From the NCBI GenBank assembly GCA_963576475.1, contig OY754972.1:11987062-12051061 (forward strand): 64,000 nucleotides of DNA, given 5' to 3'. The DNA comes from Molanna angustata. Taxonomy: Eukaryota; Arthropoda; Insecta; Trichoptera; Molannidae. A program made the position numbers and the translations under genes. Under the pieces are notes generated by a model that saw only the letters and a list, made by a program, of their open reading frames with translations, ran no database searches and was not told the DNA's origin. Shown in pieces: positions 24,401-43,770 of the stretch (the stretch's first letter is position 1; each line of letters opens with the position of its first letter).

Positions 24401-24696
24401 TGTGAATTTTGATTTGTCTGTGCATACAAATTAGAATATATTTCTTTTATTTCATAATATGCGTTCATGAACTCGAAATATTTCGTTTGATGAACTGTGA
24501 AGTCAAAATCTTTAGAAGCCCCGACTTCTAAAGCTATATGATTTTCTACAAACTCTGTTTTGATATGATCGATATCCGAAAACCGTATTTTAAACTTCGA
24601 TAAATTCATAGAATCGCCATTCTCAGCATCGATAGCAATCTTATGAATGTTATCCAAAGATAATTTAGCTAAATTATATTTAACCAATTTCGCCAT
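21409..24696 (-). CDS. BEL/Pao Gag-protease-RT fused in frame to integrase C-terminus
   Basis: 1095 codons. In order: a Gag region; a CCHC knuckle near residues 315-330 (CVFCSSTDHFIYAC) and a second near 346-360 (CFSCFKNHHIKDC); an aspartic protease with LLDSASQ near 447; and a reverse transcriptase with VVFDAS near 733, FVADIKMMF and the catalytic CVDDIVSG near 856. Then comes the post-RT segment ARIFDPLGWLIP. At about residue 1005 the sequence changes to FWARWQKEYLHTLQQR and VGD/RIGDLMLIKEDN-type residues, which belong to the integrase C-terminal domain (DUF5641 type). RNase H and the integrase zinc and DDE core are absent. The fusion is in frame (near 21682-21700), with no stop or frameshift. 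Such a product could bind RNA and reverse-transcribe but could not integrate on its own. Confidence 0.93.
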   Translation of the reverse strand: MAKLVKYNLAKLSLDNIHKIAIDAENGDSMNLSKFKIRFSDIDHIKTEFVENHIALEVGASKDFDFTVHQTKYFEFMNAYYEIKEIYSNLYAQTNQNSQNSSTVSNNSCYLPKINLPKFSGKYVDFPNFLSIYQTLVHDNNSLNNVQRLHYLFSCLESDALKTIKHLPITDQNYNIAYNLLCDQFNNRRLIADNHLENIMSLRMVDNVRELRNFVSSVKENIQALQALKLPVEHWDFILVHIIVRKLSVDLRTKFEIHNCSNELPKFSVLMVFLENQCRAFDAATISTKQPSRDISQRKSSKSVFHLTDNRKSKKCVFCSSTDHFIYACNSFKRESLSSRKNFITQKGLCFSCFKNHHIKDCTSSFSCKICSSKSHNTLIHFENKNTQSSRSQSPTIETSNTVEDSETARAVVLSTECRKLCTVVLATATAYIQDSYGSLQKVRCLLDSASQASFITEGCVRRLCLRRSKAEIPVSALGGQQCRRTKGLTKISLTDRTGSVAISTNALIIDKITNNLPEISISRNITDRFKDLVLADEQFNIPGPIDVLIGADIYTDVITGDLMRLGNGLPCAVGTIFGYTIMGSLSRDTLRQSRVHSSLVSLVTNISLDKLVNRFWESENVPEYIASDPEDIECEKIFKETSYRDVNGRYVVRLPYQKNHLQLGDSHHVALKRLYNLEIERDSTSKLENSAFMKEYISLGHIKVYNSIPSEGKHYYIPHHCVYKNTVSSRKIRVVFDASALTSTGVSLNDCLLAGPKFQRDIVDIILNFRCHQVVFVADIKMMFRQILIHPDDQPYQLILWRDSPDNPPQTYVLRTVTYGMKSSPFVSMRVLHELAETGKNIYPLAANVLLSAICVDDIVSGTYSLDEVKRLQREHIHLLQDGVFELRKWSSNKIELLENLPSEFCEIPRPFDDSCNIKLLGIQWNPTANTFTNTVNEVNSENCTKRSILSYFARIFDPLGWLIPIIFMAILILQKLWLLHISWDEPTPSNITSEWKTFSNNLQFIQRFWARWQKEYLHTLQQRSKWLISTETPRIGDLMLIKEDNLPPLQWRTGRILGLLPGKDKVVRVVKLKTSNGAVLRPVNKLCPFPKEN

Positions 24697-24712
24697 GATT
24701 AAATAAAAGTGT

Positions 24713-25592
24713 TACTGAACGTCAGTACTAAAAACAGATTAAATTGTAAACAAATATATGAACTATCTTTAACCAAGTTTCATTAAAATAAAAATAATAT
24801 TTCTGAACGTCACCAGAATTGGGGCCGTACCAATCACTTATCAACAAAATACCTATATATACCTACAAAATACGCATACAGAAATATACTACAACATAAC
24901 TGAACGTCAGCTGAGTTGTTGTTATTGAAAATGTTCAAATTAACAGTTAAATATAAATATGTTTCGTAATCCTAAAATATTTATTCAAATGAATGTTATC
25001 TAACAAATATTGAAACGAAAAATAATAAAAATAATAAAAATAATAATATTACTGAACGTCAGTAATGTTTGATATGTGGGGGTTGTCCCTATAATCGATA
25101 TAACAATATATTTCTTTCAACAAAAATATATAATTAAAAAAATAATATTTTTTTTACAAAATAAACACGACAAAACTGTAACAGAATATGTACCTATATA
25201 TGATACATAATATATTTTACTCCGGTGGGCTTTAAAATTATAATGTGCAACAAAAAATGTTTACCGTATGTCGGTAAAGAATAAATTATATTTAACTTAG
25301 AATGATACTATTTTGCACAAAATAAAACAATATTTTTGAACGACAGTAATGTATAATGTAATCTTTAGATATGTATCTAAATGTAAAATATGACGAACTA
25401 TATAATAATCAATATTAATATTCAATATCATAATATGTATATTCTTTTAAACAAAAATATACAATTATAAACGAACAAAGCATACGTACATAAAATGAAC
25501 ACGATAAATGAATCATATTATTTTTGTGTTATGTTGTAGGTAGACAAAAAATCTATACAAAACAAAAATACAATATTTACCGATGCCGGTAA
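24713..25592 (-). repeat. Palindrome series in the BEL leader
   Basis: The roughly 970-nt leader between primer site and ORF holds spaced palindromes. TACTGAACGTCAGTA lies at 24713-24727, and a longer version, ATTACTGA-ACG-TCAGTAAT, at 25048-25066. Shorter relatives are at 24801-24818 and 24900-24910. TTACCG-N4/5-CGGTAA forms occur at 25261-25277 and 25577-25592. The DNA between them is very AT-rich and looks like diverged tandem duplication. Similar spacing motifs could serve packaging or transcription; that is inference. Confidence 0.7.
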
Positions 25593-25647
25593 GTAATAAG
25601 CTGTGTTGAAACTATCGTAACCAAGATTTCAAAGGAATAAGGGTATC

Positions 25648-25665
25648 ATCCGGCTCGAAGGACCA
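25648..25665 (-). other. Primer-binding site, tRNA-Tyr type
   Basis: The plus-strand ATCCGGCTCGAAGGACCA equals the 3' end of eukaryotic tRNA-Tyr with CCA added; its acceptor strand pairs with the CCTTCGA start of that tRNA. The site begins five bases inside the 5' LTR, as expected for a minus-strand primer site. Confidence 0.9.
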
Positions 25666-25669
25666 AGGA

Positions 25670-26050
25670 TGTCGCGTCCCTATGAGGGTCGCGGGATTGT
25701 GACGAAAGGAATAAGGACTGACCTATCTTCCGTCGCCGGTTTCCAGATGACACTCTCTTCCTCTGCTGTCTTGAGGTTCGACGAGTCTTCTGACCTTCCA
25801 GGAGCAGCCCGGAAGGTACCAATTCCAATTGCCGTCGGGAATTTCACGATGCTTCGCGACCGGCAATATGCTCCAAAACTACGCTTCGCTGCGATAATCC
25901 ACGAGATTACGTCACACGCACGACGTGTCGACCGGAGCGCATTCGGACGCAGACTGTTTTCGATGCAGCCTTGACATGGTCAGGCCCGGATGGGTGGGGA
26001 AAGGAATAAAGTGAGGAAAGAATTTGTTCCAACAGTTCCAACACTGAACA
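25670..26050 (-). repeat. 5' LTR of the BEL/Pao element
   Basis: 381 bp, identical to the other LTR except for A at 25725. It is followed on the right by the ATTGC duplication and then by the 105-bp tandem array next to DRC11. Confidence 0.95.
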
Positions 26051-26069
26051 ATTGCAGTTCCAAAATACA

Positions 26070-26505
26070 TAATTAACTTCCTTCACTTCACATACAATGA
26101 AATCTTATTTATAATATTCCCATCATTTCCAGTACATATTGGAAAACATATAGTAAGTATTTTGTATTATAAAACATAGAAATTAACTTCCTTCACATAC
26201 AATGAAATCTTATTTATAATATTCCCATCATTTCCAGTACATATTGGAAAACATATAGTAAGTATTTTGTATTATAAAACATAGAAATTAACTTCCTTCA
26301 CATACAATGAAATCTTATTTATAATATTCCCATCATTTCCAGTACATATTGGAAAACATATAGTAAGTATTTTGTATTATAAAACATAGAAATTAACTTC
26401 CTTCACATACAATGAAATCTTATTTATAATATTCCCATCATTTCCAGTACATATTGGAAAACATATAGTCAGTATTTTGTATTATAAAACATAGAAATTA
26501 ACTTG
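26070..26505. repeat. 105-bp tandem repeat, about four copies
   Basis: Units start AATTAACTTCCTTCACATAC and repeat every 105 bp (near 26182, 26287 and 26392, with a slightly longer first unit at 26070). The array ends within ten bases of the DRC11 stop codon, so it forms that gene's 3' UTR or immediate downstream sequence. Confidence 0.93.
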
Positions 26506-26511
26506 GTAGAT

Positions 26512-36570
<10,059 letters not shown>

Positions 36571-36837
36571 CTTTACTACTTTCGATTTTAAATCCTCAAA
36601 ATATATTCAATAAAAATCTGTAATATGAAATTTATTGTTAAGGTAGATAGTATTGATCAAATATTCAATGATAAAACCATCTAAAAAAAATAAACTTATA
36701 ACCGTGGTAACTACAACATCAAATACATTATCAATAAATAACTCTAAAACTAACTACTTAATAGATAATTACTACTTAGCTATAGCAGATATTTGGGATT
36801 AGATCTAATAAAAGACAAATATTTTTTTTCCATGTAT

Positions 36838-36880
36838 AAGTTTGTCCAGACGAAGGAGCGGTTACATCTCCGAAATTAGT
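36838..36880 (+). other. Decayed hammerhead-like module
   Basis: TGTC precedes CAGACGA, stem GGAG...CTCC encloses CGGTTACAT, then GAAA-T-TA-G-TT and GACA. TGTC and GACA would pair as stem I. The layout is that of the hammerhead at 8896-8950, but core position U4 is A, which should inactivate it. The flanking CTCAACGTGGT resembles CTCACGTGGT beside the other copy, so the two are related insertions. Confidence 0.45.
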
Positions 36881-36942
36881 TGACATAAAAATACTCAACG
36901 TGGTAAAAAACTAAGATATTTTATTTTATATGATTTTAAACT

Positions 36943-37119
36943 AAGATGGGTCAATGTCAGAGCGGTTAGCACGCTGGGCTAGTAATTCAGTGGTCGCGAG
37001 ATCGAATCCTGCCTCGACCGATTTCGTTCACCTATAGCACAAGCATTTATGCTTATTTTAGGGAATGTAGGAAGATGTATATGTACTTGTTTAACAAGGA
37101 CATAATCATTTTTTTTTAT
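36943..37119 (+). repeat. tRNA-derived SINE (family 1), full length
   Basis: The head contains GTCAGAGCGGTTAGCACGCT (A box) and CGCGAGATCGAATCCTG (B box). A body with AGCACAAGCATTTATGCTTA follows, ending GGACATAATCA plus a T-rich stretch. It is the most complete copy of at least six in the window. The head is tRNA-like, but its ends do not form an acceptor stem, so this is not a tRNA gene. Confidence 0.8.
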
Positions 37120-39569
37120 TAAAAATTTATTAAAAAATATTATATTTCTATGATTTCAAACATTTTTTGAAATATGCATGAATATAATACATGCAGATAA
37201 CTTTCAAATAAGAAATCACGTGGGCTGCATAGAACGCAAGTTTGAGTTTTTTGCTTGGTTGGTATATGTGAAAATCATTACAAAATGAGTATATTATATA
37301 CCTACAGATAATTATATAATTGACCATTATATGACTGGATTTTGTACTGAGGAAGATGCCATTGTGTGATATAATGGGTAAAAGTGTTCACTGGTGTTTT
37401 ATTATTACAAATAATTTACACAAATCCAAATTCAATGTGTTCTATGCTCCCACTCATAAAACATTCAAACCATTAAAAAAATAATCATTCATTGAATTTA
37501 CTTAATATTTTCATTTTACAAAATGAATACTAGAATTTAGCAGACAATGATGTGTTTTCTTTTTATTTACTCATACATATCAAATTTATACATATTTATA
37601 TAAAATTATACATAAAATTTTTCAACACACTGCCCCTACATAAATGACAACTGACAGTATAATTATAAATATAGTGGTGAAAAAAAGGTACCTACTACTC
37701 AAAAGTACTGCCAATTTATTTAAAATAATATAATTAGGTTATTTTCAAGTTGATACCATAGAATTTTATTAATATACCTACCTACAATATGTGAGATTAT
37801 TGATGTCTAACGGCGGAATCACTCCATAAGATAATTTATTATATCCATGATATGGGTAAACATGGATGGTTTCGATTCCCCCCTTAAATGTAATCTGGAA
37901 AAAAATTTATGTTGTCCTATGTAAATAAACAGAACTTATATATTATTTTCACCATATTCTTTGTCACAATAAGACTATTCTATTTACTATTATTTTTTTA
38001 TTAATTTTGTTTATTTGGCTTTTCAACAGACCACACATACTACTAGTAACACTACACACTTAATATAAGGATAGGCGATATTGTAAACTATATAATGTAT
38101 AAATTTTGTATGTTCGTATATTTTGTTATGATATGAATAAAGAAAATAAATAAAAAATCCAATTACATACAAGCGCTGATTATCAAAACAAAATCGAAAA
38201 AATGCAAAAGAAATTAATGAAAAAAGAAAATGACGTCACAGGAAGGAGGAAAAGGAAAGGGTGTGTGAAACAAGAAAAAAGTTGCTCGCATCCACTAACA
38301 TCTCACCGTCGCATCACCAGCACCGATAACAAACTAGATCTGTATATCAAATTGGGAGCTGAAACATATCCAAACCTTGAAATGTTAAATTATAGTCCTC
38401 ACATAATTGAAAAAAAAAATTCCATAATTTGTATCAAAGAAGACGCGGAATGTGACACATGAAGAAACACAGGAGAGAGCAACCTGGCGCATGCGGACTA
38501 GGAGAGCCGACCCCAAATAATGGGAATAAGGCGAGGGAAAAGAAGAAGAAGAATTTGTATCAAACCTTGTTATGTGAAAGGTTTTCAAATGCCGGGCGGT
38601 GGCCCTAGATACACGACAGTAAATCAGTTTGTTGAGGTTGGGACAATCGACTTTATGCTATATTTAATCAATCCTGTCTATGTGATGCTTAAAATGTAAA
38701 TTCCACACCGACAAGCAATATTCAAGTAAGCTTTATATGTAGCACAAATACACCATTTTTATGACATCAAGACTCCATAAGGGTTTGGTTATTCTAGAGA
38801 CAAACCAAGAATGCATGAAGCCCTAGAAATTATTTTTACACAATGGTAATGGAAGGTTAGCCTTGCTACAAGTCAGCATTTTTACAAGTTTTATCTTATT
38901 TGAAATCTCAATGAAATATTATGAGTTTCTTGGAAATCGCAAGAATCAAAAGACTAGTCATAAATATACTTATTTATTCAAGTATACTTATTTATAGACT
39001 TTATGACTAAGGCTGTGTTTCTCGAACAAAGATTTAAGTAAAAGTATAGTTAAAATACTTTAATTTCATAAAATTGTTCAATACTTTTGGTGATTTCATT
39101 GAAATCTAATGCCGTCAAACGACACAATTTTGAACAATTTTATGAAATCAAAGTATTTAAACTAAACTATTACTGATGCTTTTGTTGAAACAACTCAGCC
39201 TAAGTCATAAAGACATAATTAAGATTGATTGTATCATCATTCCAGTTACTTCAATGTCAGGTTTAGAATTTTTTAAATAAAATATCACACAAAATGCATT
39301 TGTATCTCATTTATTTGAGTTAAATTAAATTTGTACAATAAATGGGAAATAAGTATTATGTAGGTACACTATAATTATATTAAATTATATAACAGGTACT
39401 AAATTGTTCTAGGTTTTCTCTTCATTCAAAGCATGCAATTAAAATTACAAATTGGTTAATTCTTTTAATAAAACATGCATGACTTTTGCAATATATTGGA
39501 AAACATATAAAAATAGAACCTTCAAAGTTGCACTAAAAATAATATTGATTTATTAAACAGTAATAATAT

Positions 39570-40023
39570 TAAATTAAAATAATAACTATTTTGTTTACAC
39601 CACTTTTGAGTACCTTATGTTAACCAGTTTCAGAGCTCACCCGCTCCCTCATACGAACAAACTTATGTTAACCAGTTTCAGAGCTCACCCGCCTCCCTCA
39701 TACGAACAAACTTATGTTAACCAGTTTCAGAGCTCACCCGCTCCCTCATACGAACAAACTTATGTTAACCAGTTTCAGAGCTCACTCGCTCCCTCATACG
39801 AACAAACTTATGCTAAGCAGTTTCAGAGCTCACCCGCTCCCTCATATGAACAAACTTATGTTAACCAGTTTCAGAGCTGACCCGCTCCCTTATACGAACA
39901 AACTTATAAGTTTGTTCAGATGAGGATATAAGTTTGTTCGGATGAGGGAGCGGGTCAGCTTTGAAACCGGTTAACATAAGATACTCAAAAGTGGTGAAAA
40001 CAAAATAGTTATAATTTTAATTC
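39570..40023. mobile_element. Foldback element with tandem repeats in its arms
   Basis: Left and right arms (AATAACTATTTTGTTT, CACCACTTTTGAGTA) are inverted copies of about 95 bp. Inside the left arm a 48-bp unit (TTATGTTAACCAGTTTCAGA, then GCTCACCCGCTCCCTC) is repeated six times from 39615 to 39903. The right arm holds about one and a half units in inverse orientation. Because 48 is a multiple of three, two overlapping repetitive ORFs stay open; I do not regard them as genes. Confidence 0.85.
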
Positions 40024-40429
40024 ATTAGTGAAAATGAGTTGCAAAGTATCAAGATATAATAATAATAATATTGCTTGTCTTCATTATTTATACACAAGCA
40101 AGCATTGTCGAACAATATCAAAACTCATTTTTGTCATGACTAATTGTATTTTTAGATTTGTTCGAACTTTTTAAAATATGTTATCTGCTTTAATTCATTT
40201 GGAAGGCAATTAAAACATTTTATTCCCAAATAAATGTAATTGTTTTGTATTACATTTAATATATTTTTGTGTCATTATGTTGCCTCCTTTGACATATTTG
40301 TTGCCAGTAACATATATTCGATGAAGACTATTCTATGAATGTTGGGTACGTATGTTTGCACATTTTTAATAATTGATGTTTGACAGCGCGGTGCTTCACC
40401 ATGTTGTTAATTCCATAGATTATTATATA

Positions 40430-40730
40430 ATATGTAGATGTAGTACTCCGTGCAAAGAGTGAGTCATGGAATATCGCGCGTTTGACGTTTTGGTTGACAA
40501 CATAGTTCAGTTTTCCTTACATTTCAACACATCCTATATAACTTTCCTCTAAATCTAAATAAACAAAGTGTTTTTTACGACAAATAAATCCCAAAACAAT
40601 TCACATTAGTCGTTATTCTCTATGGAAAAACGATGTACTAAAACGTCAAAAATCCCCCGGAAAAATGCCTCACTTCGATTCATACAAAATTCTCATCTAG
40701 TATATTATAATAAAAATCTATGGTTTATTC
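40430..40730. mobile_element. Family-A MITE
   Basis: It runs from GTAGTACTCCGTGCAAAGAG to TCATCTAGTATATTATAAT. It shares TGAGTCATGGAATATCGCGC, TTCACATTAGTCGTTATTCT and CACTTCGATTCATACAAAAT with copies at 11345, 16506 and 51893. Confidence 0.75.
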
Positions 40731-41114
40731 CTCTCACAATACTACCAACATGACGTCATAAAAATTCGAACAGTTGTAATTTCTGATAATTGTGTGTTCG
40801 GAAAATTGTTTTTCGAAAAAATGTGATTCGAATAATTGCCATTCGTAAAATTGAGCATTCGAATAATTGTTTTTCAAATAATTTTCCTGTCACCGTATAT
40901 AATAGCATGAAGTTGTGTAAGATTGAAATAAATAAATAATATGAAATCCTACTACCTAGTAAAAAAAATAACTGAATTGTATAAATTATTAATTTCTAAA
41001 CAAATTGAAAAAAATAATAACATCTAAATGTTAAAGTTTTTTATCAATAGAAATTATTGACATTTTTAAATACTTGAAACTTCAAACACAGCAATGTATA
41101 GTAAATCATTAGTA

Positions 41115-41275
41115 AACTAGCGGACCCGATAGACGTTGTCCTGCCCGAACATTGGCTTGCCTCAGAGTCCCACTCAATTACTAACAAAAAATTTCATCAA
41201 AATCGGTCCACCCGTTTAGGAGGAGTTCAGTGACATACACACATACTGAAGAATTATATATATAAAGATAGGCAA
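41115..41275 (+). mobile_element. 3' end of an RTE-like LINE
   Basis: GGACCCGATAGACGTTGTCC, then AATCGGTCCACCCGTTTAGG, AGTGACATACACAC and a TATATATAAAG microsatellite tail. This series is the hallmark 3' end of RTE-type retrotransposons in insects. Heavily 5' truncated; no ORF. Confidence 0.75.
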
Positions 41276-41847
41276 TAATAGAAGTGCATAATCATCAATA
41301 TCATATTTTTGATGACATGCGAATGTTATATTGATAATTACTAGGGACCTGAATTATTCGCATTTGTGATTAACCAGATTTATTTACAAATTTTTTTACT
41401 TTTTTCGCAAGTAATGCAAATTAAAAAAAAACGAAATTCAGTTTTTTATGGTATTTTTGTAAAAAAAGATACACAGCATTCGTCCACCAGATATGCCTCA
41501 GGCGACAAGGAAGCCTCTTGTGGTCCAATTCGCGAGCCGTTGCATACCCGCTGCGGTGGCCAATATTGCACCCTGCCTCGACGCCTCTGCCCCGTTGATG
41601 CCCTCACCCTGGTTCCGCAGCACCGGCAGTGTGATGTGAGATGTCACACAGACATCGAAAATATTGTTCGTTTTTGGCAACAATTTTTTTGGGCAACATT
41701 GTAAACCATAACTGATAAATTAAAATATTTTATTTTAATTAAATAAAGATGCATGGTATTTTTTTAAAATTATATTTAAATGGATATTAAAGATAAAACA
41801 GAAAATACAACGTTTTTTTTTAATACAAACATTGTAAAGATGCTGGA

Positions 41848-42180
41848 TATAATAGTCCGAGAGATAGCAACGTTTTCGATGAATAATTTTTTAATGGCTG
41901 ATTTTTTTATATTTTCTTAGTATAGGTATGAATAAAGTAAGTATGGCACCTGGGAATTGTTGCATTTACCAGTGTGCATTCTTTTTATAAGTGAAAGTTG
42001 CAGATTTTAACATTATTTCAATTTAATTTGTACTTTTATGTTATTTGTACCTATAAAATTCATCTATTTGTGAAATATGTCTATTCTGTTAGTGTGTACA
42101 TAAGGAAGGAAATATCTAAAAATGAAATGAATTGTTTTTTGACATTGCTATCTCTTAGACTATAATATTAACATTAGGTA
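41848..42180. mobile_element. MITE with AGTCCGAGAGATAGCAACG ends
   Basis: ATAATAGTCCGAGAGATAGC at the left is mirrored by GCTATCTCTTAGACTATAAT at the right, with two or three mismatches over about 24 bp. It is AT-rich and non-coding. Confidence 0.65.
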
Positions 42181-43041
42181 CCTATGTAATATTAAAATAA
42201 ATTTTAAAATATCTTAAATCATAATATCAATTTTAAAGCAAATTTTAATACTTACAGTTATTTAGGAGAACTGTTTTGAAATTAAGTTTTTAATTCTATC
42301 TACAAAAGTAGTATCATAATATTGTGACAAGAAATCAAAAAAGTTACATTGTAATACTTTCCCTTGACACTTAAAATTTATTATTTTTCATTCACACATA
42401 TTTTTTGTTATCTTTTTCAGTCATATATTTCATATTTTGAATAAATATGTACATACATACTATTACATAGTATTTCTATTGAAGATAAGTGAATAGAAGC
42501 ATTAACCACACTCTCCTTTCTTGACATACTACACATTTATATGAATTTCATAGCATTCGTGAATTCACCAATTTAACTGATTATTTTCTTTATCTTTTAT
42601 TACATAGTCCCCCTCCCCTTCCTCCCCCATTCACTCATTTTCAGCCTTATATATTTCATCAAGCATTCTTTGTTTGTTTTATGTGGTTAAACCACCAAAA
42701 TACATGTTATTCTTATTTACACAATGTACTTTTATATGACAATATTTTATAATATTCTCATTTCCTATTTATCTGCATATTTGTTTTTACAGATTTATTT
42801 TTGACTTCAAAATAATTGAATCAGACAATATCAGTGCATTATTTACTGTCAGTATACAACTGGCTCAAAATCACCAAGGTGAGAAATTTGCTTCGCCAGC
42901 AAATTAATTATTGAAATAATAACTTTATTGATTAAATGAACATAATGAAATAATACAATTCATTGATTTTAGCTGTACATCATATAATATGCTTCAAAAG
43001 TATATTAATTTTTAAATTATTTTGATTTTTATATAAGAAAA

Positions 43042-43670
43042 GTCATTTCGGGAACGGTTCTAAAGTACAATCTTCAAGAAGTATCTCCATGAAATTATGT
43101 AAAATTAACGATATTTAACAGTTTCTCTCGCTTGATATCCATTATTTTTTATCAAGGAACTAGTTTTTCGAAAGGTAATTTAAAAAATACTCCAATTTCA
43201 AATAGAAATTTACTTAAATATTTCGTCGGCTAGCGTTAGCGTCATTTTCGTGAACGCAGCCGTAATTAGCCGAAAATAATTTTAAGCGAACGCAGCCATA
43301 ACGTGACTAGCGCCATTAGTGAGAGAAAGCAATAATTGAACCAGTCTGTCAGTGTATTTATCGTGAATTAAATTATAATTTAATGGTAAGTACCTTTCAA
43401 TTTATTATTTACAGAGAGTACATCAATTGTTCATCAACTCGGGAACGCGTTTATAAGTTTTAAATATTAAAGAAATACTTTTAAGTGCATAATAATAACA
43501 AAATAACCTCAAACATTTTACATTAACCGTGTCACACCGCGTCTAAGATGGCTGCTTTCAATATGGCGCATGTGTTTATTAAGAATCGTCATTTTGTGAA
43601 CGGTCATTTAGTGAACGTTCCCGGACATGATAGCATGTTCCCGAAATGACAACAACGTTCGGGAAATGAT
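43042..43670. repeat. Left subterminal repeats of the transposon
   Basis: GTCATTTCGGGAACG at 43042-43056, GTTCCCGGACATGAT near 43617, GTTCCCGAAATGAC near 43637 and ACGTTCGGGAAATGAT near 43655. They lie in both orientations between the terminal repeat and the transposase start. Confidence 0.8.
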
Positions 43671-43770
43671 GGTTTTGATTTCGAAGTGGATTCTCTTTCT
43701 TTATGTGTTGTGTGTATAGTGTATATAATTTCCAATAAATTGACATACTTGTTGTATTTTTTATAGCGAT

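Larger units (their letters stand above)
20871..26050 (-). mobile_element. BEL/Pao LTR retrotransposon, internally deleted, recent
   Basis: A 5180-bp element in minus orientation, with target duplication ATTGC at 20866-20870 and 26051-26055. The 381-bp LTRs differ at one base, so the insertion is young. A primer-binding site complementary to tRNA-Tyr follows the 5' LTR. A G-rich tract (CCGGGGGA on the minus strand) precedes the 3' LTR as the likely polypurine tract. One long ORF covers Gag, protease and reverse transcriptase, then jumps to the integrase C-terminal domain. The ancestral length of such elements is roughly 7 kb, so about 2 kb is missing. It lies between the 3' ends of TSEN34 and DRC11. 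Confidence 0.95.
36571..39569. other. Intergenic stretch, mostly featureless AT-rich DNA
   Basis: Upstream of the DRC11 start. It contains a decayed hammerhead-like module (36838-36880), one full SINE (36943-37119) and possibly another CTGAGGA-bearing fragment near 37335. From 37450 to 39560 I find no gene or clear repeat. A short ORF at 38202-38462 has no recognisable features. Confidence 0.6.
40024..42861. other. Intergenic, repeat-derived
   Basis: It holds a family-A MITE, a LINE 3' end (RTE-like), a GC-rich block at 41470-41690 with overlapping meaningless ORFs, and another MITE at 41848-42180. The rest is AT-rich without a visible gene. Confidence 0.6.

Noticed and set aside
36943..37020. 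Possible tRNA gene
   Set aside because: A and B boxes are present, but no acceptor stem forms and the same head recurs in truncated dispersed copies, so it is a SINE.
38202..38462. 86-codon lysine-rich ORF
   Set aside because: Low-complexity start, no homology that I recognise, and no splice context. Probably chance or repeat-derived.
39617..39923. Two overlapping repetitive ORFs with P-S-Y-E-Q-T-Y-V-N-Q-F-Q-type units
   Set aside because: They arise from a 48-bp tandem repeat whose length is a multiple of three inside a foldback element. Several frames are open at once and there is no support for translation.
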